Below, one piece after another: positions 1 to 10,327 of a DNA stretch of 64,000 nucleotides. Made by a program: the position numbers and the translations under genes. How positions within the stretch are numbered: the stretch's first letter is position 1; each line of letters opens with the position of its first letter. The notes under the pieces were generated by a model. That model did not search any database and was not told the DNA's origin. It worked only from the letters and a program-made list of their open reading frames with translations. This DNA comes from Harmonia axyridis (Eukaryota > Arthropoda > Insecta > Coleoptera > Coccinellidae), in assembly GCF_914767665.1 (NCBI RefSeq), contig NC_059508.1, positions 5,270,001-5,334,000 of the forward strand. Direction: 5' to 3'.

Positions 1-656
1 GGAATGTCTTGTTACTTTTTGCATATTCACTCAAATCACATAATATCTATTAAAAACTGATTTGTCTTCATAGCAATATTATAATTATTGTTAAATTTAT
101 CGCTGATGTACCATTCCATGGAGAATTTGATAGGATTGGATTTATATCGTAGAATGTACATATCAATTTCTGTTTGTTTTTTTTTTATAAATATATTGAA
201 GTTTGTTACTAACTATTGCATTCTTCATCTGATAGTTTTACTGAAGCTTTTTTGATGAGCAAAATCTTCCTATTCTTCAATATTGTCTAGGCAATGACTG
301 CCTTTTAAAATTATTGTGATATGGTATACCACTCTAAGTGGATTGCTATGAGTTAATGCCAAATTTTGCACATTATAACGTAGAATCCTATTTGTTTTTT
401 TATTCCTTTGGTTTATTTATAGAAGTTTTTTAAGTTGCAAATGTAAATAATTTTTTTTATGCTGGAAGGATAATTTTCAGATAATTAATATTTATAACAA
501 AAGGTACAGTATCCTAGTTGAGATTTGAATTGTAAATTCAATTCCAGTTTAACAGAGAGATCCATAATTTAAAACTATAAATAATTAAAACTCTTTTATT
601 ATATATCTGAAATAACAAATTATTGAGATTATAACATTAAAATAGAAAACCATATT
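1..656. other. AT-rich 3' flank of the WASHC4 gene
   Basis: AT-rich DNA downstream of the WASHC4 stop codon at 657. No open frame of note and no repeat was recognised. It should hold the WASHC4 3' UTR, but no polyadenylation signal was confidently assigned. Confidence 0.5.
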
Positions 657-3600
657 TCACGATTGAAAAAATATCCTCGCGCTCTTGTAATTACAGTAGA
701 ACAGATAAAATTCCTGAAAAGAAACAAGGTTAGCTGAAAATTTTTAATGTCATTCAACTTACCCTATAGTATGTATTTATTCTCCTTTCAGTCAAAATTA
801 ATGTTTGTTGAAGTTTTTCATCATCTTTATTTACTTCCTTCCTTTGTTCAAGAATATTCTTTGTTTCTGATAATAGTTTTTTCTTAACTGAGTCGAACCA
901 ATGCAATGAATTAAAATGCTCTTCTTGTTCCAACAGCTCCATTATGAAAGCTAGTCCTATAAGACAAAAAACAAAAATACTGGTTTTTCACATAAAAACC
1001 TTCTTACCCATTGCGAAGCCATCATCTGTGAATGCTGCTTCATTTCTGTTCTTATTCAACCTCTCTTTGCAAGTTATGATATTTTCCACAAAATTTATCG
1101 TCAGAGCAGGTATAATAATGAAAAAATTCTTCAGATGCATATTTTTTGCGTCTGTAAATATTGGACGAAATACATTAACAAGTAATTTGAAATATTCAGT
1201 AGCCTCCTCGAAATTATCCAATAATATATTCAACTCTTGTTCGAACTTCATTGTAGCTTTTTTTGTGAGATCGGGAATATCTTCGCTTGATAATACATCA
1301 GAAATATTTTCCGTTTTCTTCAAATCTGGTATGAAGCAGGTCCCTTCTGCTAGGCATCTTCTACCTCCAGAACGAATAAGTCTAACATAACCCATGGCGT
1401 TACCTACAATACAGTTTGATACCCAAAAAATTCCTCTATATCATTCTCAGTCTCACCTATATGTGATATAAGCTTCCGGAAGAGATCTAGATAACTCTGT
1501 CCATCCTCATTAAGACCAAGTTTTTTGATCCCATTATTGAATTTTTCCGCTCTTTCATAAGCATACATTTGATTCAATTCAGTTTTATGAGTAGAGAAGT
1601 ATTTCAAATCTTTCAATAACCTTGACTTAATTTGCTCATCAAACATAAATTGCGAAAATATGAAAAATTTTTTTTGTAGAAACTGATACGTGAAATTCAC
1701 AGTAGTATTCATAATACCTATACCATGAGTTCTTATAGAATTTGCGATATGTGATATATTGATAGTGTTTAGGTGCTTATTATTACTTTTTTCTTCAACA
1801 AAAACTTGGGAATTGAGATTGTAAAGGTACTTGCTGACAAAAACATTTATATTTCTCATTATTTCTAAAACATCTAATCCTTGTTCAATAGTTTGCATTG
1901 GTAGGTTGTCTTCTACTGTTTCAAGATTGTATTCAAGATTAGCCAACCTATAAATCCATAACATGAGTTACCAACTTAAATATTTTCAGGTCTTTCCTAC
2001 CTTCTCATCTCTCCATAAGTTTTCCAGTCGTGAAGAACAACAGTTGTTAAGTTATAAAACATTGTACTCAAATAATGCTCAGTCTCGTTTTTAGGGCTAC
2101 AAAAATTATTTCGTAATTTGATAGGCGCGACTGTTGAAAAATTGAGTGAAATGTAGTTCAGAAAAGGATCTGAAGGAGGTAAAACCAAATGTAAATGAGT
2201 CTGAAGTCTCAGATTAGTTTCCACATTTTGTATCAGAGAATTCAAAAAGTTTTGTTTAACATTCTCTCCAATTATGAGGACTGTATCTTCATTCAAATTT
2301 GTACAATCATCAAATGCTGACAGCATCAACTAAAAAAATCTTTTTAATTTTCTGACAAAAAACAAAACGTCACAACTTACGTAATATCTGGATAAATCGG
2401 CTTTGTTTTCGAGAAGTTTTGAGAAGTAGGTAGGTATCAATGATTCACAATGTTCATATAAAAAAGAGCAATCCAATGTTTCATCGAATAAACTGTGAAT
2501 AGAATTAATCAACTGAAGACGATTTATTACATACTTGATTTCTTGAGAAGTGTCTTTGGATATTCCACTAGCTGACAATGCTAATTTGGCAATTAGCAGG
2601 CGATCTTTGGTATTAGGACCTGAAATTTTTTTTTTTTTTTTTGAAGTAGCAGTCTCACTAAATGAATGGCTTTACCTTTTAAAACTTGCTCAGATAAGGA
2701 AAGACCTGATAGGACATCTAATTGCTTTTGTTTATAAGACTTTTCTTGTACAAGATTTTTTTTTGCCATCATAATCATGGACAGAGCTTTATATGTTAAA
2801 TGTTGAGATATAAGCATTATTAAATATGTCTGTGGTTGTAGATTTTTCGTTAGTAAAAATTTAAAACACTTCAAAATCTCAATCAATCTGCAAAAAGCTA
2901 ATAAATGAGATTTTCCAATAGGCATATTTTGATTTGCATGAAGTCCTAATATCCACTTAATAAGTTCACTCATCCTCTTCAAAATTTTCATAGCTTCAAT
3001 CAGTATTTCAGTAGACTCCTGAATGTTTTTCAAATCAATGGTAGTCATATTCTGTTTTATTATTTTATCCAAATTCATCATGCATAAAGAAGCCTGCGAA
3101 AATAATTTTTCATCTATTGTTTGAATATATATCCAGTAATTACCTGTGAACTTAGAACCTGACTTTCTTTTATTATGTTCAAATTTTTCGAATATAGTAT
3201 ATTTGACCTCATGGTTAAAGAATTTTGAGCTGAGGAATATTTTGTGAACATTGGAGCTTGTTTCAGAAGAAATTCATCTGCATACCATATTTTTTTTCCT
3301 GCTAATGTGCAAAAACTCCGCTGTAATTAAACCTTCAATTTATTTTACACATTTATATGCGACTTTTTCAACTCAAAGAATAAAAATTTAATTTACCTTT
3401 TTGTTGAATTCTAGCAATTTTTTTGCCGTTTTCTTGTCAACATCACCGTACATACCACAATAAAAAGCAACAAGTGCATTTGCTTGCAACCACGATTGAG
3501 TGAACATAATACCGTCTTCATCGCGGTCCAATTCATTTAATATTTCTGTTATGTGAGCAGCAAATTCAGAAGCGACTCCAGGGAAGCAAATGCTTGTTGA

Positions 3601-4727
3601 GGAGCAATAAGTTGTTACATCCTAGATAAAATGAAATAACATTTAGTTTGGGTTATCGCTAAAAGGCAAAGAATTTTGTTCAAACATAAGTTTGTCTTTA
3701 CCCGGAATATATTTGCATTAAGAAGCCGACTCTGTATATCCTGTATGTTCTTTTCTAAGAACTTCAGTTGTTCAGGTGCAAAATTGAATTTTTTGGGATC
3801 ATGTGACAAGTTTTTAACTATAATCAGATAGTGTCCACAATACTGCTTTATAATAGGGGCATCAAGTAAATTTTCTAGCACAATAAGACAAACAAGAAGA
3901 TCACCTAAATGTTCAATGCTTTCCTAGAAATTGATAATTCAAATAATGTATATAAGAAATATAGAACACTTACTGAAAAATTTGAACCATTGCTTGAAGA
4001 ATAAAATCCATTGCCAACTAAGGCATTCAACTGAGATAAAAGTAAATGTATAACTTGCTGAGAACGAATCACAATTGAAAATGTTCTTTGAAGCTTTCCA
4101 AAGAATTCTTTGATGAAATGAAGAGTTGGTTTTTTATGCATGAACTGGTTTGTAACAGCTGAAATTTTCACAATATGCCAAATATCAATTTCCCAACTGA
4201 CCTCACATAAATGCCAATCAATAATTGCACGAACTCAAGTAATGAAAGCAATAATGAACCTAATTCTGATTCCCAATGAGACATGAGGTATTAACACATA
4301 CCTTCGAGATGTACGAACTTCTGATACATTTCTTCAGCTTCTTCAATTATCAAATTCATTTCATAACAAATAGAAGCTAAGCTAGCAAGCATTTTTGTTA
4401 GTAATTTATTATCAGAATTGACTAAATTTAAAATGGTCACATTTTCACTGCATTTAGGCTGAAAGAAAGGGAGGATTAGAATGGGTGACATATTTATCCC
4501 AATTATCACTTTAATAATTCTGATGGAAAAATATTATCATATGACATAGAGATATTGGGTAATATAATATTTAATTATACCTCCAAGGTGATGATTCCAT
4601 GATGAATATCATGAATGTTGGATATATATGTCAACTTGTTTTTGAACTTCGTTATCTTTCTGTTGAAATTATCAGAAAATACACCATATTGGTGTAATTG
4701 GTTCTTCCCAATAAGTTCTGAAATCAT
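657..4727 (-). CDS. WASHC4: WASH complex subunit 4 (SWIP/KIAA1033), 13 exons
   Basis: Encodes the SWIP subunit of the endosomal WASH complex, which drives Arp2/3 actin branching on endosomes for cargo sorting. Exons on the minus strand, 5' to 3': 4727-4581, 4458-4302, 4158-3974, 3923-3702, 3621-3397, 3320-3144, 3093-2676, 2619-2381, 2329-2001, 1947-1457, 1403-1008, 956-763, 713-657. All junctions are GT-AG with compatible phases, and the sum is 3237 nt (1078 aa plus stop). Recognised by conserved family blocks: LEQGLDVLEIMRN-like (here IEQGLDVLEIMRN), SNNKHLNTINISHIANSIRTHG, IMNTTVNFTYQFL, GYVRLIRSGG, AAFTDDGFAMG and a C-terminal KSARIFF. Several introns are only about 50 bp. Length is somewhat below my recollection of the vertebrate protein (about 1170 aa). 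The ATG at 4727 is the only in-frame start, but an acceptor-like TTTCAG at 4720 leaves room for another 5' exon. The C-terminal and middle parts are certain; the N-terminus is less so. Confidence 0.96.
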
Positions 4728-4845
4728 CAAGTTCTTAATATTTTTTGCACAAATATTATTTTATAAAATGAAAGGACTATGAAATTAGGTAAAGGTTGCC
4801 AATTCTTTACCAATAATCAAAGTCCAGTAGGATTTTCTAAAAACT

Positions 4846-4996
4846 TTAGATGAATAAGTAAGATCTATTTTCGTAAAAAAGAGAATCCATTGACGATAAA
4901 ATCGAAGACAATTTCTGCCACTCATTAAAATAACGTTCAAATAAAGTCTTCTGAAGAACGTTCATTGTCAAGTCTTCTAGACCTTTGTGAGATACC
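4846..4996 (-). CDS. Possible terminal exon of an unrecognised minus-strand gene
   Basis: Open frame of about 50 codons on the minus strand, upstream of WASHC4. It begins right after an acceptor-like TTTTATAG (AG at 4998-4997) and ends in TAA at 4846-4848. It includes an ATG near 4960 and the stretch LQKTLFERYFNEWQKLSSIL, which has the look of a conserved helical C-terminus. I did not recognise the family, and no upstream exon was found. It could be the last exon of a gene whose other exons are short, a relic, or part of the WASHC4 5' region. It does not resemble the WASHC4 N-terminus as I know it. Confidence 0.3.
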
Positions 4997-5000
4997 CTAT

Positions 5001-5561
5001 AAAATTAATATAAACATATTGTTTTCAGTGTAGGCATTTTTACTGTTGCACCCTGGACACAGCTCTTCTTATTATAAATATGAGAGCTTGAATTGCTATT
5101 GAATAAGTTTATTGTACCCTTATCTTCATTGCTTTAGAACAAAAACAATAGATTAATAACAATGAATAAGTTTTTACGGGTGGATTTGGATAAGATTACA
5201 TCAAATGAATCTTACTATATGTATCTGCATTGAACTTTCTTCCAGAAAAATTAAAATCCTCCATTATATATTTTCACCAATTCATTTGTTTTCATTTAAA
5301 AATGACCTAACCTTAATGTAATTATTATGACATTTACCCTTAGTCCTTAGTGTAAAGAATTAACAGGAAGGAGCATAACATCACAAAACTGATGATCAGA
5401 AGGGCATGTGAATATGGCCGACTCAAGTTTCCGGTTAGCAGTAGCGTAGTAGGATAAAAATTTCATTCCTTCAAAAATTATGTTTAGGGGAAAATTGATA
5501 ATTCTATTAGAAAATCTAGCTGGAAGCCAGCAGTTATAGAAGTACATTGAACTTCATATAA
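5001..5561. repeat. Dispersed repeat shared with 13115-13300
   Basis: From about 5362 to 5590 the sequence is clearly related to 13115-13300. Shared blocks include GGAAGGAGCATAAC, CTGATGATCAGAAG, GAATATGGCCGAC and GTACATTGAACTT followed by a shared tail. On the minus strand this is the DNA downstream of the peptidase exon at 5563, so it could be that gene's 3' UTR copied elsewhere, or a repeat adjacent to it. The rest (5001-5361) shows nothing. Confidence 0.6.
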
Positions 5562-5562
5562 A

Positions 5563-5823
5563 TTAATAACTTTTATTAACGAATTGATTTATGTGAATTT
5601 TTTTATTAACTAAAGCGTATGCAGCATAATTCGCCACTCCACATCTATTTTTACGTCTTCTGAGCTTCATATATCCATTTTCACCCCAATGGTTACCCCA
5701 CCAATTCTTCAAAATCCAGGCATCTTTCGTATAACCAACAATAAGCATTGCATGATTAACTGTATTCGAAGACCAGCTTATATCATCGTACAATGATGAG
5801 TTTTGATAAGTTCTATAACTTTC
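5563..5823 (-). pseudogene. Papain-family (cathepsin L-like) peptidase, last exon only
   Basis: C-terminal piece of a C1A cysteine peptidase, a lysosomal or secreted digestive protease family. Visible are the active-site His block VNHAMLIVGY and the active-site Asn block WILKNWWGNHWGENGYMKL, followed by a Cys (RRRKNRCGVA) and the C-terminal AAYAL. An in-frame stop lies just upstream of about 5823, and no exon with the catalytic Cys or propeptide was found nearby on this strand. The copy at 7206-7401 on the opposite strand is nearly identical over about 180 bp. The C-terminus extends about 15 residues beyond the plus-strand copy before its stop at 5563. Either a relic or the end of a gene broken by duplication. 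Confidence 0.75.
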
Positions 5824-6763
5824 AGGAATTAAAAGTAATTAATTAACAAATCATCGCTACTTGAAGCTGAAAGTTGTAATGTACTGAGTAATATACAAGT
5901 CATTTTATATTTAATATTGAGATTTTATCAATTTAACCATACAAAACAAGAATAAGTGAGTATTTAGAATTGAAAATTCTCCTTCATATCAAATTTTGAA
6001 AGTCCTCCGTGGCCAAATTTTTTTTTTCAAAAATTTAATTCCACAAAATGCTGGATATCGTTTCACAGTCGTTCACAGTCCTTCTAGAAATTACCTGATT
6101 GCAAATCGATGATATTCATCAAGATTTCCTCAAGATATCAAATTTTGAAGCAAATCCGGCCATAAACTCTCTCAGTAAAATTTTCAAAATCGAATTATTT
6201 TCTGGGCTTCCATAGTGCCATCTAGAAAAAGTAACTCAAACCCGGTTTAGGTGAGGAGGTACCCATCACAGGATTCTATACGAGTGGGACCGCACAAATT
6301 GTTAGTTCAGTGAAATGCGGATAGATAGCTTGTAGCCACATTGCTTACTGTTTTAAATTTGGTTTTTTGTGAAAAATAGCATTATTATTTATTAATTCAA
6401 TTGTCATCAGTTCTGCATAAGGCCTTGATCACATATTTTATGGATTATTTTAGGGGATTATGAAATGTTTGAATTAGATCGGTCGATTTTTTCTCCAACT
6501 ATGACCTTCGATATTTTCTCGCCACAAAAAGTTTCTGATTGAGATCGACTTCAAAGAAACCGAAAACAAGATGATTGTAAACGTTTGTAATCGCTCAATT
6601 ACCTGGTTTACGAATTATAATCTCTGAATGGCATATTGGGGATTCAATTCTTGTACCAATTGCCTTTTATAGAGGTGTAGCTTTAAATCTTAGTGCAAAA
6701 TTCATGGTATATTTTTTTCAATGAGCTCATTCAGTTTTCTTTATCATAATCTACTTTCAATAG
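5824..6763. other. Spacer with dispersed low-complexity repeats
   Basis: Lies between the two inverted peptidase copies. Parts (about 5990-6240) resemble dispersed segments near 9820-10090 and 19190-19330 (phrases such as GATATCAAATTTTGAA and GCCATCTAG). No coding exon for the peptidase N-terminal half was found in either orientation. Confidence 0.4.
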
Positions 6764-7401
6764 ATTCCAGCAACAGAAATGTAAATTTCACCCTCAGTAC
6801 GCAATCGTTAACACTAGCTCCTGGGCCATATTACCCGCTAGAGATGAAAGAGCACTAGAAGCAGCAATAGCAAAAATTGGTCCAGAAGCAGCCTCAATTA
6901 ATGCGAGTCCTCATACTTTTCAGCTTTATCAGTAAGTGTCAAACAATGACGTTCTACCTACTATTTTCACAAATCTGTGGTCATAGTTAATTCTGTCCGC
7001 CCATCTCGTATCATCAGAACCTCTTATCTAGATAAACCATAATAAATTACATCTCACATATACAGTTATATGGTATCCAAGGGCGAATGAATAAACGAGC
7101 GCTAAAAAGCTGTTGAATGCTTTTTGAAACTTCCCATGCAGACAAGATTAGCTGAATTCACTGTGGTTACATTACTGTGAAGGGTTATAATATTTCTTTT
7201 TGCAGTAAAGAAGTGTACGATGATATAAGCTGTTCTTCGAATTCAGTTAATCATGCAATGCTTATTGTTGGTTATACGAAAGATGCCTGGATTTTGAAGA
7301 ATTGGTGGGGTAACCATTGGGGTGAAAATGGATATATGAAGCTCAGAAGACGTAAAAATAGATGTGGAGTGGCGCATTATGCTGCATACGCTTTAGTTTA
7401 A
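6764..7401 (+). pseudogene. Papain-family (cathepsin L-like) peptidase, last two exons
   Basis: Two exons: 6764-6931 (acceptor TTTCAATAG, donor GTAAGTG) and 7206-7401 (acceptor TTTTTGCAG, stop TAA). The first encodes the block before the catalytic His, with C-K-F-H-P, SSWAILPARDERALEAAIAK and GPEAASINASPHTFQLYQ, typical of cathepsin L enzymes. The second carries the His block (NHAMLIVGY) and the Asn block (KNWWGNHWG). Phases join (CA|T). The exons for signal peptide, propeptide and catalytic Cys were not found upstream, so this is 5'-truncated unless a long intron hides them in the neighbouring repeats. The last exon is an inverted near-duplicate of 5616-5790. Confidence 0.78.
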
Positions 7402-8002
7402 ACTCCAGTTCAAAATGCGTCAGATAGAACTGCAGTCTTCAACAGCAACACATTTTTATTCACTTTAGCTAAGAGATTTTGATGATTTTTACAAGTTCAG
7501 AACTACTTATAGGATATTAATCGTATTTCCTTTATATTTTTTCAGTTGATATTTACTCTGAGAATGACATTGTTAAAATAAAAGTTATTTTTAAAAAACA
7601 TTTGAACTGTTATTTAATGTCTCCAATCCTTCAGAGGTGCCTACGTATCCCAGCAAAATCATATATTGAAAATTATCGTTTGTTTATAATAATCTGAAGC
7701 ATCTTGAATTCTTCCATTATACAGCCTACTTTTTATTAGATTCGAAAATGAGAAAAAATTTTAATTTGTTTTCCAAAGATTTTCTGGAGAACCATTAAAG
7801 TTATTCGCGTAAAATTCTATACAATATTCAACCCCATCGGGTTACATTTTAAACGTTGTATACAACATTGAACTATATTTAGCAGTATTAAAATATTTAT
7901 TTTATCAACATAACAACAAGAAATATATTAACAATAGAATCTATTATATTAAATAGAAATATTCTTTTCAAGCTGATTTGAAGCATCTTCGCCATCAATT
8001 GA
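7402..8002. other. Intergenic, AT-rich; AATAAA-like signal after peptidase
   Basis: Contains an AATAAAAGTT motif near 7578 that could be the polyadenylation signal of the plus-strand peptidase transcript. Otherwise AT-rich with nothing recognised. Confidence 0.35.
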
Positions 8003-8244
8003 CTATGTAACTGGTCGTAGCTGTAAGAATTATCAGAAATTTAAATGGAGAATATATCTTAAAAATTCACATACCTTTGAAACGAAGTATTTGATGTCTA
8101 ATATGATTTGTTCTCGAATCTTCATCTCATCAGTCATTGTTTCTGATGTAGACGATGAAGGCTCCTCCAAGGATGAGATATTTCTGCTTTTCAATCGACG
8201 CAAAGATTCTTCTGTTTTACATACTGGTTGCAAAACATCCTTCA
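8003..8244 (-). CDS. COG2: COG complex subunit 2 (COG2), C-terminal exons only
   Basis: Two minus-strand exons: 8244-8075 (acceptor CCCATCTAG, donor AAAG|GTATGT) and 8020-8003 (acceptor TTCTTACAG, ending in TAG). The translated block has KTEESLRRLK, a Ser-rich linker, then MTDEMKIREQIILDIKYF. This follows the order seen in the COG2 C-terminus: a K-[KM]-[ED]-E-S-L-[KR]-R-L-K helix, linker, then a D-KIR-Q-LD-EY helix. COG2 is a subunit of the conserved oligomeric Golgi tethering complex. The rest (several hundred residues upstream) was not found on the minus strand before arginine kinase at 20414, so this is either the end of a gene with distant exons or an orphan fragment. The reading ends within about six codons after the last junction. 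Confidence 0.7.
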
Positions 8245-8404
8245 CTAGATGGGAATATCCAGAAAATTGAAAATAATGTCAAAAAAAATATATGATCTGA
8301 TTTATCAAAAATATATATTACAAATTTTTTTTACATAGTATTAAGACATTCTCAAAGAAAACTTACTGCTGACTGATCTTGAGAATCACTTTATCAAGTA
8401 AAGG

Positions 8405-9420
8405 TTCGCTTATTTCATTATGTTTTTAATATTCATTGATGACCTTTTATGCTCTCTCAATTGTGAGGCTCTTGCCTATGCTGATGATCTGAGGCTGTTC
8501 ATGAGAATAAATGGAATTAATGACCAATTACTTCTTCAGTCAAGTTTGGAGTTGGTTCAAGGTTGGTGCTTGCGGAATGGACTTATTTTAAATTTGAAGA
8601 AGTGTTTTAAAGTTAGCTTTCGATTATCACATTGGTGGTGATTTTATTGCGGCTGGAGATCGTTTTCGTGACCTGGGAGTTTGGTTTGACAGTGAGCTGA
8701 GTTTTGTTCCACATGTTGAGGATCTGTGTTCATCTGCCTGTAAGTCTTTGGGTTTCCTGTTCAGGAGCTTCCGTGAGCTAGACGATCTGTCTGCTCTCAG
8801 AAATGTCTACTTTTCACTTGTTCTCAGTAGGTTGGAGTACGCTAACATGATTTGGTTCCCAATTTATGCAACGCATCTTACTCCCACTGAGCGAGTTCAG
8901 AGGAAGTTCCTGAAATACGTCGTATATAGGAAGACAGGCATATATCCGGAGCGTGGTGTCGATCTTTCCGGCATAATGGAAGAGCTGAGGCTTTCAACCT
9001 TATTTGAGCGTTCAGCAGTGCCCAAGTGGACGAAAAAATTACAGAATAACTGCCTTCATTGAGCTACAATTCGTCATAAACTTGACTTCCTTCAGCCTCT
9101 AGATGAATTATTCACATAGATGATACTGAGGGAAATCAATTTTTATTGTCAAATAATATCATTCTAAATTAATAGGTAATATGACACCTATGGTATGTTG
9201 CCCCCCTCAATGAATAGGTAATTATATACATATTATTGATTACATATTCGTATTAAAAAACCTGCTTTGCAAAAATAATTAAGTGACTGAGTCCCTTCCG
9301 CCTATAGATGCATTATTTACATAAATGCCACTTATGGAAATCACCTCTTTTTTTAAATATTTTCCCCTCAAAGAATAGGGAATTATATACTTATTATATT
9401 CACAAAATAAACAGGAACTC
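8405..9420 (+). mobile_element. Non-LTR retrotransposon (LINE) reverse transcriptase fragment and 3' region
   Basis: 5'-truncated, frame-broken reverse transcriptase. The YADD catalytic box is visible (LAYADDLRLFM), preceded by FLIFIDDLL. Then comes QGWCLRNGLILNLKKC, a frame change near 8640, LGVWFDSELSF, and the C-terminal LSRLEYANMIWFP and VQRKFLKYV blocks typical of Jockey/CR1-like LINEs. The frame ends near 9062. From 9047 to about 9410 the sequence is the reverse complement of the roughly 340 bp satellite unit at 10328-12312. Confidence 0.85.
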
Positions 9421-10097
9421 CTTTTTCATAGCAAATTTCATTAACACCTTAGAAGTTAAATATGTGTGTGACACAATTCATTAGAAGGAGCATTTGACCA
9501 AGCCGAAAACAAATCTTCAATCTCTTTCCTTTTAGGAGATATCTTTTCCGAGTTTTGTGGTAAAATTTTCAAGAGGGTTCCATCAGACAATTTTTCTACC
9601 GATGAACCTTGAACATTATGGTCTAGAGAAAACTAATTTACAGTTTACATAGGTGTATACCCTCAGACCTAATATAGAAGTGACGACACATCAATTATTT
9701 CAGTTTTTCTTTACAATTCCAAAAATTCAATTCAGTAAAGATTTGGCCTCCATATCATCTATATTCAATTCTCTGAACTTATAATTTGCGCAGCAAAACA
9801 CGAATAGGATCCTATGACGTTAGGCCTCTACAAACGATTGGTTGGAGCTACTTTTCCTAGATGGCGCCACATAGTTGAATCCTAGAAATATAATTTGGTA
9901 AGTGCATCTGCTTATAAAATGTATGGAATATTTTGTAATGCTTTACGAAAAGAGTTTCTGCTTAGTTCAGCTACAAATTTTGATATTACGAAGAATCTTC
10001 GATTTTCCACACCTATCCGCCATTAGTGTTTCCTGAAAGATTTTGGAGAAAAAATTCAAAATTTGACATCATAAAGAAATGTTCATACTGAGAAGCC
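9421..10097. other. Intergenic with dispersed repeat
   Basis: No gene. About 9990-10097 is related, in reverse orientation, to 19190-19330 (shared phrase: a GGAAACA-C/T-CTAATGG-C/T-GGATAGG motif), so it belongs to a dispersed low-complexity family. Confidence 0.4.
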
Positions 10098-10255
10098 ACC
10101 TCAGCTACCTGCAGTCGGTTTTGATACCCAATCCAGAATATACGACCTCGAAATCTTTCAAAACTATTCTAAAAATTTACCTCAAGGTTTCAGGCAACTA
10201 ACAAGAAGAACCCTGAAAAGTCACTTAAAGAAGTATCTACTGGAAAAGGCCTAAA
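10098..10255 (+). mobile_element. Probable LINE C-terminal fragment
   Basis: Short open frame ending in TAA near 10254 with IFQNYSKNLPQGFRQL and LKSHLKKYLLEKA. This matches the end of many insect LINE polyproteins (N-x-LP … F-K-LK-YLLE). The frame is interrupted upstream. Assigned by general resemblance only. Confidence 0.45.
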
Positions 10256-10327
10256 AGAATGGAAGAATTCATGCAAAAAAGGGAACATCTAGAAATAGAT
10301 ATCAGTTATTATCATCACAGCCTATTA

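Noticed and set aside
944..1390. 148-codon plus-strand open frame
   Set aside because: Exactly antisense to WASHC4 exons 11 and 12, which are conserved; a shadow.
4200..4280. An apparent extra WASHC4 exon (LGSLLLSLLEFVQLL) between exons 2 and 3
   Set aside because: No donor gives the phase needed for the next exon, while joining 4302 directly to 4158 is in frame (GAA G|CT), so this is intron.
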